From Rhodococcus spongiicola (GTDB lineage Bacteria > Actinomycetota > Actinomycetes > Mycobacteriales > Mycobacteriaceae), in the NCBI RefSeq assembly GCF_004011835.1, contig NZ_RKLN01000001.1:186001-250000 (forward strand): 64,000 bases of DNA. Direction: 5' to 3'. Each line of letters opens with the position of its first letter. Within the stretch, counting starts at the first letter, position 1. The notes beneath the pieces are model-generated. The model saw only the letters and a program-made list of their open reading frames with translations, was not told the origin of the DNA and did no database searches. Positions 9,123 to 18,139 of the stretch are shown piece after piece. The position numbers were made by a program, and so were the translations under genes.

Positions 9123-10889
9123 TCAGTCGCGCGGACGGCGCCTGGCGAACTTGTCGCTCTTGCGGCCGAACTTTCCGCCGGCCCGGTCGCTGCGACCGCC
9201 GCGAGAAGGACGCCCGGATGGCGGACCCTGATCGAGCTGCAGCTGGATCAGCACTCCGGAGATTCGCGTAGCGCGCAGCGCCTCGACCGCCTCTCCGGGC
9301 AAATTCGCCGGCAGCTCGACGAGGCTGTGGTCGGGCCGGATGCTGATGTGCCCGAAGTCGCTGCGGCGCAGACCGCCCTCGTTCGCGATGGCCCCTACGA
9401 TCGCCCCCGGCGCCACCTTGTGCCGCTTGCCGACCGCGATGCGGTATGTGGCGAACTCCTGGCCGTCGCGGCCGAACCGCGGACCGTCGTCGAACCGGCG
9501 GGCCGGGCGCTCACGCGGCTCGCGGCGTGGCGGAGCCGGCGGTTCCGGCTCCATGAGGAACGATTCACCGTCACGGGACTGCACCGCCAGCGCCGCGGCG
9601 ATGTCGGCGAGCGGGACGTCGTGCTCGCGCTCGTAGTCCTCGATCAGCCTGCGGAACAGGGCCAAGTTCGGCGAGGCCAGGCTGGCGGTGATCGAATCAC
9701 CGAACTTCGCAACCCGCTGCGTGTTGACGTCCTCCACCGTCGGCAATTGGATCTCTGTGAGCGACTGCCGAGTGGTCCGCTCGATCGCTTTGAGCAGGTG
9801 GCGCTCGCGCGGTGCGACGAACAGCAACGCGTCACCGGCACGCCCAGCGCGACCGGTGCGACCGATGCGGTGCACGTACGACTCGGTGTCGTGGGGGATG
9901 TCGTAGTTGACGACGTGCGAGATGCGGTCGACGTCGAGGCCGCGAGCCGCGACGTCGGTGGCGATGAGGATGTCGAGTGCACCGGATTTGAGCTGGCCGA
10001 TCGTACGCTCACGCTGCGCCTGCACGATGTCGCCGTTGATCGCAGCCGCAGAGAAGCCGCGCGCCCGCAGGCGCTCGGCGAGGTCCTCGGTGGCCTGCTT
10101 CGTCCGGACGAAAATGATCATCGCCTCGAACGACTCGACCTCGAGGATCCGGGTGAGCGCGTCGAGCTTACGCTGGTGCGCCACCTGCACCCACCGTTGA
10201 GAGATGTTCGCGGCGGTCTGGGTCTTCGCCTTGACGGTGATCTCGATCGGGTCGTGCAGGTACTGCTTGGAGATCTTCCGGATGGCGGGCGGCATCGTCG
10301 CCGAGAACAGGGCGACCTGCTTGTACTCGGGGGTGTCCTCGAGGATGCGCTCGACGTCGTCCTGGAAGCCCATCTTGAGCATCTCGTCGGCCTCGTCCAG
10401 AACGAGGTAGTCGAGCTTCGACAGGTCGAGAGTGCCCTTCTCCAGGTGGTCGATCACCCGACCGGGGGTACCGACGATGATCTGCGCCCCGCGGCGCAGA
10501 CCCGACAGTTGCACCCCATACGCCTGACCGCCGTAGATCGGCAGGACGCGCACGCCCGGCATATGGGCGGAGTACTTCCCGAATGCCTCCGCGACCTGCA
10601 GCGCCAACTCGCGCGTCGGCGCCAGGATAAGCGCCTGCGGGACCTTCCGGTCGACGTCGAGGCGGGAGAGGATCGGAATCGCGAACGCGGCGGTCTTACC
10701 GGTGCCGGTCTGCGCGAGACCGACGACGTCGTTGCCGGCGAGCAGCGGAGGAATGGTCGCGGCCTGGATCGGTGAGGGCGACTCATATCCGACGTCAGAG
10801 AGGGCTTGGAGCACACGTTCGTCGATGTCGAGTTCGGCGAAGGTGGCGGGATTGCTGTCGGACTGCGGGTCACGCTCGGTGTCACTCAT
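9123..10889 (-). CDS. deaD: DEAD-box RNA helicase with DbpA-like RNA-binding domain
   Basis: A 588-residue ATP-dependent RNA helicase. Visible motifs are Q motif region (Phe/Gln before AATIPPLL), I AQTGTGKT (59-66), Ia PTRELALQV (91-99), Ib TPGRVIDH, II DEAD (165-168), III SAT, and VI HRIGRTGRAGR. After a Pro/Arg-rich spacer (about 455-480), a compact domain from TYRIAVGKRHKVAPGAIVGAIANEGG to GVLIQLQLDQG matches the DbpA/CsdA-type RNA-binding domain. The tail is Arg/Gly-rich. It probably acts in ribosome assembly, RNA turnover or cold adaptation. It ends convergent to the lipoprotein gene with a 169-bp spacer. Confidence 0.93.
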   Translation of the reverse strand: MSDTERDPQSDSNPATFAELDIDERVLQALSDVGYESPSPIQAATIPPLLAGNDVVGLAQTGTGKTAAFAIPILSRLDVDRKVPQALILAPTRELALQVAEAFGKYSAHMPGVRVLPIYGGQAYGVQLSGLRRGAQIIVGTPGRVIDHLEKGTLDLSKLDYLVLDEADEMLKMGFQDDVERILEDTPEYKQVALFSATMPPAIRKISKQYLHDPIEITVKAKTQTAANISQRWVQVAHQRKLDALTRILEVESFEAMIIFVRTKQATEDLAERLRARGFSAAAINGDIVQAQRERTIGQLKSGALDILIATDVAARGLDVDRISHVVNYDIPHDTESYVHRIGRTGRAGRAGDALLFVAPRERHLLKAIERTTRQSLTEIQLPTVEDVNTQRVAKFGDSITASLASPNLALFRRLIEDYEREHDVPLADIAAALAVQSRDGESFLMEPEPPAPPRREPRERPARRFDDGPRFGRDGQEFATYRIAVGKRHKVAPGAIVGAIANEGGLRRSDFGHISIRPDHSLVELPANLPGEAVEALRATRISGVLIQLQLDQGPPSGRPSRGGRSDRAGGKFGRKSDKFARRRPRD

Positions 10890-11185
10890 TTGACCAGTGA
10901 GTTTAGTCGATGCGTGGTATAGGTCTTGCCGCGACCGCCTTCGACGTGCATCAGCGCTACGACCTGCACCGAAGACGCGTCGGGAGGCGTGGAATGTGCG
11001 TGTAGTCGAGTCCGCACACGCGTTCGAGTACGGATTCGGCTCCCCTGTCTATTACGGTTCTCGCACGCGCCACCGAGGACGCGGCCGACGAGTTCGCGCC
11101 CGAGGATGTGAGCAAGCACGAGGCCGCATCTACGCGTTCCACACTGCGCTCGAGTTGGCTCGGCAGAATCGGCTTCTGAATTTCA
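10890..11185. other. spacer upstream of helicase gene, no assignable gene
   Basis: About 300 bp between the helicase start and the MFS fragment. A plus-strand open stretch (roughly 11020-11175) could encode LARATEDAADEFAPEDVSKH and ends in TGA. It matches no family I recognise and has no clear start, so it may be another scrap of the mosaic that follows. The helicase promoter should also lie here, reading leftwards. Confidence 0.4.
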
Positions 11186-11538
11186 GCCAAGACGTCAGAT
11201 CCCGTCGACAATCTGGGCGGCATCATCTCGGTGATCTTCATCGCCGCCCTCGTTCTGGCGATCAATTTCGCACCTGTGGACGGTGCCGGAGCTACGGCCA
11301 TCGGGCTGGACGTAATTGCGCTGGCTGCGGGCGCAGCGCTTTTTCTTCAGCAACGCCGGGCGAAGCACCCACTGTTCGACCTACACGCCGCCTCCCGTCC
11401 GACGTTCTGGGTGGCCGCGGTTGCCGGTTTGGTGGTGTTCGGCTCGCTCATGGACGCCAGGTTCATCGGGCAGCAGTTCTTCCAGAACGTACTCGGCTAT
11501 TCGACACTCGCGGCTGGGTCGGCGATCATCCCGGCCGC
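11186..11538 (+). pseudogene. internal fragment of an MFS drug exporter (DHA2/EmrB type)
   Basis: One frame reads SDPVDNLGGIISVIFIAALV, then a second predicted membrane helix (LDVIALAAGAALFL), FDLHAASRPTFWVAAVAGLV and FIGQQFFQNVLGYSTLAAG. These match the central loop and helices 7-9 of 14-helix DHA2 exporters of about 500 residues. Neither the amino-terminal six helices nor the C-terminal part is present. The frame runs without a stop into the sulfatase-derived segment at about 11539, the join falling on the shared bases GCCGCCGAGGTGGG. This is a fossil fragment, not a working transporter. Confidence 0.8.
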
Positions 11539-11834
11539 CGAGGTGGGTCCGGGGGCAGCGCTCGAGATCCGTGGCCGCACTTTCTCGTTGCTGGCGGAGG
11601 TCACCGTCTCCCGCCTTTACAACGCACCGTTCCGGTTCGGCGGCGGCACTGTCGCAAGAGTCACAACCGACGGCTCCGGTGGAGCCGTATCTCGACATCG
11701 AGCGGGAAATCGCACGCGCCTTCTCCCACGACTGACCCGATCCGGCTTTCGGGGTTCGAGATCAGGTTTCGGGGTTCAAGATCAGGGAAGTCCCCTATGG
11801 TTTCCGCCTGCTCCCAGTGGCGAAGATGTTGCGC
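11539..11834 (+). pseudogene. decayed copy of sulfatase 3' end plus sulfatase/ABC spacer
   Basis: Read on the plus strand, 11539-11605 matches the complement of 5520-5454 and 11606-11737 matches the complement of 5111-4983, with scattered substitutions. The 342 bp between (5112-5453, exactly 114 codons) are missing. The copy encodes EVGPGAALEIRGRTFSLLAE then SRLYNAPFRFGGGTVARVT. One extra G (GGTGGAGCC against GGTGAGCC) then shifts the frame before EPYLDIEREIARAFSHD and the stop at 11735. The match continues through the sulfatase/ABC spacer to the ATG equivalent to the ABC ATPase start. Clear relic of a duplicated block. Confidence 0.88.
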
Positions 11835-13148
11835 ATGCCTACGGAAAGCGCAGTCAGATCGGTCGCCGGATCCTTCGTGTGCACCGACACCCTGCAGAAG
11901 ACGAATCGACGACGAACTCTGGCCGCGGTCGCAACCGCGTTGCTGCTGGTTCTCGGGGCGGCGTGCTCGGGCGGCTCGTCTTCGACGGACGGCTCCGCAA
12001 CCTCCACCGAGGCGCAATCGAGCCCTGACACGGGAACACAGCTTGACTCCGCTATGGTCGACCGCATCGACGCGGCTATCGAGAACACGATGACGATGGC
12101 ATCGATTCCCGGCGCGATCGTGGGCGTCTGGGGACCGGACGGCAACTACGTCAAGGCGTTGGGTGTAGCCGACAAGACGTCGAGGTTCCCCATGGAGACC
12201 GACTTCTACAGCAGAATTGGCAGTGTCACAAAAACATTCACTGTTACCGGCGTATTGCAGCTCGTCGACGAAGGCCTCGTTTCCCTAGATGATCCGATCT
12301 CGATGTACGTTGAGGGTGTGCCATCGGGTGATGAGATCACCCTGCGTCAACTCGCCCGGATGCAAAGCGGGCTCGCCAACTACACGGCGATCAACGAGTT
12401 CCAACAGGCGCTGTTCGCGAATCCCGAAGCCAACTTCACTCCGCAGCAACTCCTGGACTACGCCCTTGCAGGGCCCGCGGCTTTTCCGCCTGGACAGGGA
12501 TTGGAGTATTCCAATACGAACACGATTCTTCTCGGGCTTGTCGTCGAGAAGGTCAGTGGAATGTCGTTGCCGGAGTATCTGAGTCAGAAGATCACCCAGC
12601 CGATGAACATGGAACACACGCGTCTGCCTGTCACCAATGCGTTTCCGGAACCACATCCAACTGGCTACACCTACCAGACCGCTGACGGTGAGGAAGCGGT
12701 ATCTACGGACTGGAATCCGTCATGGGGAGGGGCGGCTGGAGCGATGATTTCGACCCTCGACGACCTTCGCATTTGGGCTCCTGCCCTGGCTACCGGAGCT
12801 TTGCTGCAGCCGGAGACTCAGGCGCAGCGGCTCGAGATGGTGGCTGTGCAGGGTGTGCCGTTCGAGATCAGCTACGGGCTGGGGATCTTCGACGTTGGGG
12901 GCTGGCTCGGGCACAACGGCAGCATCCCCGGCTACCAGACCGTGTCTGTGTATCTCCCGGAGAGGGAGACGACTCTCGTGATCATGATCAACAGCGACAT
13001 CCCCTACGAGGGAAACGAGCCCAGCGCGATACTCGCCCAGGCGATCACAGAGATCATCTCCCCGGAACACGTCTACCGACTCAGCTCTGACGTCGAGGAG
13101 CCGGACCTGTCGATCTCGGAAACACCTGTACCAGTTCCCACCCGGTGA
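11826..13148 (+). CDS. beta-lactamase-family serine hydrolase lipoprotein (chimeric 5' end)
   Basis: About 440 residues. The lipobox is in LLLVLGAAC, followed by a Ser/Thr linker and a class-C beta-lactamase/DD-peptidase fold with catalytic SVTK (S-x-x-K), YSN (Y-x-N) and HNG as the third motif. Predicted to be anchored outside the membrane, acting on peptidoglycan-like peptides, esters or beta-lactams. The first about 28 codons derive from the mosaic: MLRMPTE matches the ABC ATPase start and VAGSFVCTDTLQKT matches permease residues VAGSFVFTDTLQRT. The native sequence seems to begin at NRRRTLAAVATALLLVL. The original start is lost; the borrowed ATG (11817, 11826 or 11835) keeps the frame, so the gene may still work with a long n-region. 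Confidence 0.8.
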   Translation: MLRMPTESAVRSVAGSFVCTDTLQKTNRRRTLAAVATALLLVLGAACSGGSSSTDGSATSTEAQSSPDTGTQLDSAMVDRIDAAIENTMTMASIPGAIVGVWGPDGNYVKALGVADKTSRFPMETDFYSRIGSVTKTFTVTGVLQLVDEGLVSLDDPISMYVEGVPSGDEITLRQLARMQSGLANYTAINEFQQALFANPEANFTPQQLLDYALAGPAAFPPGQGLEYSNTNTILLGLVVEKVSGMSLPEYLSQKITQPMNMEHTRLPVTNAFPEPHPTGYTYQTADGEEAVSTDWNPSWGGAAGAMISTLDDLRIWAPALATGALLQPETQAQRLEMVAVQGVPFEISYGLGIFDVGGWLGHNGSIPGYQTVSVYLPERETTLVIMINSDIPYEGNEPSAILAQAITEIISPEHVYRLSSDVEEPDLSISETPVPVPTR

Positions 13149-13227
13149 CATTCCACAGCCCCTCGGGTTCTTGCCGTTTCGGCAACAGAACTATCGGGTC
13201 TTCGGGCTATTCACTCAGGGTGGTGCC

Positions 13228-13884
13228 ATGACGCACGATCATTCACTGGACGCGACCGATCTCTGCAGCCAGGAGTTCTGGGATGCGCGCTACGACTCGA
13301 CTGCCGCGGTGTGGAGCGGGAAACCCAATCCGCACCTCGTGGAACAGGTGACGGACGTCGCACCCGGAAACGCCCTCGACGTCGGCTGCGGAGAGGGCGC
13401 CGACGCCATCTGGCTGGCCTCCCGCGGGTGGAACGTCACCGGGTTGGACGTGTCGCCGGTGGCGTTGACCCGCGCAGCCGCGCGGGCCGCGGAGGCGGGC
13501 ACCGAGATCGCGGGCCGCACGTCGTGGAAGCAGACCGACCTCCGCACCTGGGAGCCCCCCGCCCACCGCTTCGACCTCGTGTCGGCACACTTCATCCATG
13601 TGCCCGCCTCGGACCGCCGAGTACTACACGGTCGCCTGGCGGCGGCAGTGCGACAGGGCGGACGGCTCCTCATCGTGGGTCACCATCCGTCCGACCTGCA
13701 AACCTCCGTAGGGAGATTCGATTTCCCAGATCTGCTGTTCACGGCAGAACAGGTTGCTGCCGCGCTGGATCCCGACGACTGGGAAATCCTCGTGTGCGCG
13801 GAACCGACGCGCGAGGCGCTCGATCCCGAAGGGAGGCCGGTCACCATCCGTGATGCCGTGCTGCACGCCATTCGTCGGGGATGA
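13228..13884 (+). CDS. class I SAM-dependent methyltransferase
   Basis: A 218-residue methyltransferase with the SAM-binding motif I ALDVGCGEGADAIWLA (about 50-65), an acidic end of beta 2 (VTGLDVSPVAL), and a motif IV-like region RFDLVSAHFIHVP. The FWDARY and WSGKPN strings near the N-terminus are typical of TehB/thiopurine-methyltransferase-like small-molecule methylases. The ATG at 13228 was preferred to one at 13171 because family similarity starts at MTHDHSLDATDLCSQEFWD. Substrate cannot be told. It stands alone after the serine hydrolase gene, 79 bp downstream. Confidence 0.85.
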   Translation: MTHDHSLDATDLCSQEFWDARYDSTAAVWSGKPNPHLVEQVTDVAPGNALDVGCGEGADAIWLASRGWNVTGLDVSPVALTRAAARAAEAGTEIAGRTSWKQTDLRTWEPPAHRFDLVSAHFIHVPASDRRVLHGRLAAAVRQGGRLLIVGHHPSDLQTSVGRFDFPDLLFTAEQVAAALDPDDWEILVCAEPTREALDPEGRPVTIRDAVLHAIRRG

Positions 13885-14537
13885 GGACTACCTGCCTGTA
13901 GGTCAACTTCGCACTCGTCGATCCGCACCCCCGCATCGACGAGATCGTCGACCTGCCGAAGAGCGCTGCCCGCCGTATCCTGGCTCTCGACGACATCCGC
14001 CGCGGCAGGCACGCCATAGCCTGACCAACCGATTGGCCGATCATCTCCGCGGCGCCGTACTCGCGATTCTGGAGGCCGAGGATGCGGGCGAGCGCTTTGT
14101 GTACCTGGTCGGTCCGAAATTCGTGCGAGCTCGCACCGGCAACAGCCGCCCATCGAGGACGAGGCACGCACGGCCGTGGTCCGTCGAAACCGGTCCGTAC
14201 GAGTGGCTGTCGACTTCCATGTCGCGCTCACAAGTAGGCACCTCGCGAAGCTCGGCAAGCGTCGGGAGTTCGTCAATGTCGAACCCGACGTGCCGACGCT
14301 ACTCGCTCACGGTGACGAGCACATTGACGCAGTCGCGGCCGCCGCCTCGGCCATCGAGAACGGCCTGGTCGAACTGAGCATGCACTTGCCCGCGAGAAAA
14401 GTAGGGACGCCATTGGGCCGGAACGGAACCCGGCTCCCATACGGAGACGATTCCGGTAGCAACGAACCGTGAAACCACGCCCGGTTGATACCCGACGACG
14501 TCCGCGACTACCTAGCCGACAACCCGGGAGAACGATC
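13885..14537. other. gene-poor spacer, probably decayed
   Basis: A 650-bp stretch with only short broken frames. One plus frame contains ILEAEDAGERFVYLVGPKF, and another (14176-14472) gives 98 residues with HGDEHIDAVAAAASAIENG; neither has a ribosome binding site or recognisable family. Just before the next gene, PDDVRDYLADNPGER is open in another frame. I read this as remnants of lost genes; no hairpin or promoter stands out. Confidence 0.4.
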
Positions 14538-15878
14538 ATGAGTGCAGGCGACGACGCCACCGTCTTGAGTGGCGAAGACGACCGCGACCTTTCCGATCCC
14601 GACCGGACATCGGTCCGCACCCCCACCGAGGTCCGTCGTGTGGCTTTCGCCGGCGGCATCGGCACCCTCATCGAGTACTACGACTTCGCGCTCTACGGCT
14701 ATGTGTCCACGATCATTGCGCCGTTGTTCTTCCCCTCCGATGACCCGGTCACTTCATTACTTGCAGTGCTGGCCGTGTTCGCCGTGTCCTACGTAGTGCG
14801 TCCACTCGGCGGGATCTTCTTCGGCTGGGTCGGCGACCGGTATGGGCGTCGAAAAGCTTTGGTGGTCACGGTAATCGGAATCGGTTTGGCGAATACAGCC
14901 ATCGGACTCCTACCGACCTACGCGGTGGCCGGCGTGCTGGCACCGATCCTGCTGGTGTCCATCCGTTTCGTGCAGGGCTTCTTCGCCGGCGGCGAAGTGG
15001 GCGGCGCAGCGACCGTCATCGCGGAGGCTGCCCCACTGGGCAAGCGGGCACGGTACGGAGCATTCACCCCAATGGGCACCAATGGAGGCTTCGCGATCGC
15101 GGCTGCGGCCGTCGGGATCGTGTCCGGCGTGCTCGCCACCGACCAGCTGGACACGTGGGGCTGGCGTATCCCGTTCCTCGTGGGGCTCCCGCTGACCGTT
15201 GTCTGCTACATCGCGCGCCGCGCGCTACCGGACATCGACCAGAACGTCTCGCTCGGCAAGCACGGGTTCCCGCTGCTGTCCGCGCTGCAGTCCCATCCCA
15301 AGGCACTGTTGCAAGCCACCGCGCTCGGCATCGGCGTTCAGGGTGCGGCCTACATCGGGTCCACGTTCGTCGGCATCTACCTCGTCACCAACCTGCACTA
15401 CGCGAGGTCGCCGGTGTACTGGATCACCGCCGGCGTCACGCTCGTAGCGGTGGGGCTCATGCCGTTCACCGGGCGCCTCGCTGACCGCATCGGCTCGCTC
15501 GAGGTGGCCGCCATCGGCCTCGTGGGGTACGCGGTCGTAACCTATCCTGCGTTTCTGCTCATGGGCGTCGGTAGCCTCACGCTCGCCGCCCTCGGCTATG
15601 TCCTGATCATGGTGAATATGTCATTCCTGCAAGTCGCGTCCTTCACCGTGACACCGCGGCTCTTTCCCGACGAGGTGCGATACACCGGCACCGCGCTGGC
15701 GACCAACCTCTCCGTCGTGGTCGCAGGCGGCACCGCACCGTACGTCGCCACCTGGCTCGTCCGGCGGACGAATGACCTGCGCTCGCCGTACTACTTCGTG
15801 GCGGTGACGTGCATCATCGGCCTGATCGCCGTCGCGACGATGTGGAAGCAGAGCCGCCGTGGGGGACGGTCGCAGTAA
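14538..15878 (+). CDS. MFS transporter, metabolite:H+ symporter (MHS) family
   Basis: A 446-residue, 12-helix transporter. The start at 14538 has GGGAG eight bases before it. GTLIEYYDFALYGYVSTI in helix 1 and GGIFFGWVGDRYGRRKALV (the MFS loop 2-3 motif) place it in the MHS branch (ProP/ShiA/KgtP-like), as do the paired acidic and Arg residues in helix 4-5 (RFVQGFFAGGEVGGA). It should import an organic acid, osmolyte or similar polar compound with protons. It converges with the asparagine synthetase gene (16 bp between stops). No neighbouring enzyme reveals the substrate. Confidence 0.88.
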   Translation: MSAGDDATVLSGEDDRDLSDPDRTSVRTPTEVRRVAFAGGIGTLIEYYDFALYGYVSTIIAPLFFPSDDPVTSLLAVLAVFAVSYVVRPLGGIFFGWVGDRYGRRKALVVTVIGIGLANTAIGLLPTYAVAGVLAPILLVSIRFVQGFFAGGEVGGAATVIAEAAPLGKRARYGAFTPMGTNGGFAIAAAAVGIVSGVLATDQLDTWGWRIPFLVGLPLTVVCYIARRALPDIDQNVSLGKHGFPLLSALQSHPKALLQATALGIGVQGAAYIGSTFVGIYLVTNLHYARSPVYWITAGVTLVAVGLMPFTGRLADRIGSLEVAAIGLVGYAVVTYPAFLLMGVGSLTLAALGYVLIMVNMSFLQVASFTVTPRLFPDEVRYTGTALATNLSVVVAGGTAPYVATWLVRRTNDLRSPYYFVAVTCIIGLIAVATMWKQSRRGGRSQ

Positions 15879-15894
15879 TCGACCACTCGGTGGA

Positions 15895-17736
15895 TCAGGA
15901 CAGCTTGAGGGTCGGCTTGTAGATCTCCATCCATGCCGCGACGTCGAGGGTGCGCTCGAGCCCACGTCGCGACATCGGAGTGATCTGCGGGGTGTCGACC
16001 GACACGGCATGGGTCAGCCAATCTGGGCTGATCAGTCCGAACACCGGGTGCGAGCGGTCGCTGAGCAACTCCTTGCACTGCTGCTGCAATGCGACAGCAT
16101 ATTTCGGGTCCTGGGTGGACGGGTACGGCGACTTCACCCGGTCGATCACTGACTGCGGCAGTACATCCTTGGCCGCGGCCCGTAGCAGCGACTTCTCCCT
16201 TCCATCGAAGGTCTTCAGCGACCACGGAGCGTTGTATACGTACTCGACCAGCCGATGGTCGCAGTACGGCACCCGAACCTCGAGGCCGACGGCCATACTC
16301 GCACGATCCTTGCGATCGAGCAGGATTCGGACGAAGCGCGTCAGATGCAGATTGCAGATCTTCCGCATTCGCCATTCGAAATCGGATTCACCGTCCAGCC
16401 TGTCGATACCGGCCACGGCGGAATCATACGAATCCTGCACGTACTCATCCATATTCAGCTGCGACATGACCTCCGGTGTGAGGATGTCACGATCGTCTCC
16501 GAAGTGATCGTCGTACCGCACGAGCCACGGAAAGGTGTTCGCCTCCCACGCCCTCGGATCGAAGAACCACTTGTATCCACCGAAGACCTCATCGGCCGAC
16601 TCACCGGACAGTGCCACCGTCGAATGCTTGCGGATCTCCTTGAACAACAGATACAGCGAGGTGTCTATGTCGCCTACCCCCTCCGGGATGTCGCGCGCGA
16701 TGAGCATGTGCCGTCGCGCGGCGGGGTCCGCCACAAGCTCGGAGTCGAGCACGATGTCCCGGTGGTCGGTCCGGGAACGCTTGGCTACATCGTGCACGTA
16801 TGGGGTGTCGGGGGCGTCTCGCAATGAGTCAGGGATGAAATGCTCCGTCTGACCGACGAAATCAACGGAGAACGAACGTACCGTCTCCCCCACCTCGGCG
16901 AGTTGCTCGGCCGCTATCGCGGTCATCGCGGAGGAATCGAGGCCGCCAGACAGCAAAGTGCAGCGGGGCACGTCGGCGACCAATTGCCGGCGCACGATGT
17001 CGTCGAGCAGTTCGCGCACGTGCGCAACCGAGGTGTCCCGGTCGTCGGTATGCGGCCGAGTCTGCAGTGACCAGTACACGTGGGTGCGCAGCCCGGACCG
17101 CGAAACCGTCACCACGGTGCCCGGCAGCACCTCGTTCATCCCGTCCCACGCCACATGACCGGGCGACTTCACGAATGCGAACATCTCGCGGATACCGTCC
17201 ATCGTGACCGTCGGCTCGACCATCGGGTTCGCGAGGATCGCCTTGGGTTCCGAACCGAACAGCACACCGTCGGGAGTCTCGTAGTAGTAGAACGGCTTGA
17301 TACCCATCCGGTCGCGGATCATTACCAGCTTGTCGACGCGGGAATCCCAGATGGCGAACGCGTACATGCCGTTGAGGCGATCCGCGACGGCCTCCCCCCA
17401 TTCGAGGTAGCCGTGGAGGACGACCTCGGTGTCGGAGTCCGTGAGGAACCGGTGCCCACGCCCGTACAGTTCCTCCCGCAGTTCACCGAAGTTGTACGCC
17501 TCACCGGAGTAGACCATCGCGACGGCGCCATCCGGGGTGTTCACAGTCATCGGCTGGCGGCCCCCCGGCAGGTCGATGACGGCGAGCCGACGATGTCCGA
17601 GCGCCGCATGATCTACGACCCACGTGCCACGGTCGTCCGGTCCGCGGCAGCTCATTGTCTCGGTCATGTCGTCCAGGGTGGCTTGCTCGACGCGAAGGTC
17701 CCGTTCGAACGAAACCCATCCGACGATTCCACACAT
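15895..17736 (-). CDS. asnB: asparagine synthetase, glutamine-hydrolysing
   Basis: A 613-residue two-domain enzyme. The ATG at 17736 is required because the mature N-terminal nucleophile is Cys2 in MCGIVGW. The class II glutaminase domain (2-about 200, with RGPDDRG and HRRLAVIDL) is followed by the synthetase domain with the PP-loop LSGGLDSSAM and the later GESADEVFGGYKW. It makes Asn from Asp, Gln and ATP in the cytoplasm. The usual NGEIYN of the glutaminase pocket is SGEAYN here, as in many actinobacterial AsnB-like proteins, so an amidotransferase acting on another carboxylate is possible. Confidence 0.9.
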   Translation of the reverse strand: MCGIVGWVSFERDLRVEQATLDDMTETMSCRGPDDRGTWVVDHAALGHRRLAVIDLPGGRQPMTVNTPDGAVAMVYSGEAYNFGELREELYGRGHRFLTDSDTEVVLHGYLEWGEAVADRLNGMYAFAIWDSRVDKLVMIRDRMGIKPFYYYETPDGVLFGSEPKAILANPMVEPTVTMDGIREMFAFVKSPGHVAWDGMNEVLPGTVVTVSRSGLRTHVYWSLQTRPHTDDRDTSVAHVRELLDDIVRRQLVADVPRCTLLSGGLDSSAMTAIAAEQLAEVGETVRSFSVDFVGQTEHFIPDSLRDAPDTPYVHDVAKRSRTDHRDIVLDSELVADPAARRHMLIARDIPEGVGDIDTSLYLLFKEIRKHSTVALSGESADEVFGGYKWFFDPRAWEANTFPWLVRYDDHFGDDRDILTPEVMSQLNMDEYVQDSYDSAVAGIDRLDGESDFEWRMRKICNLHLTRFVRILLDRKDRASMAVGLEVRVPYCDHRLVEYVYNAPWSLKTFDGREKSLLRAAAKDVLPQSVIDRVKSPYPSTQDPKYAVALQQQCKELLSDRSHPVFGLISPDWLTHAVSVDTPQITPMSRRGLERTLDVAAWMEIYKPTLKLS

Positions 17737-18139
17737 ACGTTCCTCCAACTGCCGCCGGCGCTCTTCCACAGCGCATGATCATTTCCGAGGTGGCAAGCTC
17801 CAGCCTGTCCTTGTAGACCATTTATCGTTCTTTACCTTTGCTAACCGCCTGGCCCCAGGGTAGCGCCGTCCTGGAAAATCGGTAGTCACAACTCTGACGC
17901 GACGATCTCCAGACTCTTCACCGCACATCGCCAAACGTTCGAACGGGAGAACGCCGCCCTCGAGCAACTGTCGGCGCCGCAGGTTTCGGCCTGCTGTCAC
18001 GATGCTCGCGGTGTGGGCTGGATTGTCAAGCACATAAAGACTTAACTGATCTGGCGCGAGGGAGGGCTAGGGGTACCGCAGCGCCGCCGCGGCGATCGCC
18101 ACGGCACCTCGTCTGCCCCACCGACGGGGCCGGCCACTG
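17737..18139. other. intergenic region upstream of asnB
   Basis: About 400 bp between the asnB start and the stop of the next minus-strand gene. No frame in it shows family similarity or a ribosome binding site. It should hold the asnB promoter, reading leftwards; no operator or hairpin is obvious. Confidence 0.5.

Noticed and set aside
13680-14276. Minus-strand open frame of 198 codons in a gene-poor spacer
   Set aside because: It overlaps the end of the methyltransferase gene antisense, lacks a ribosome binding site and shows no family similarity.
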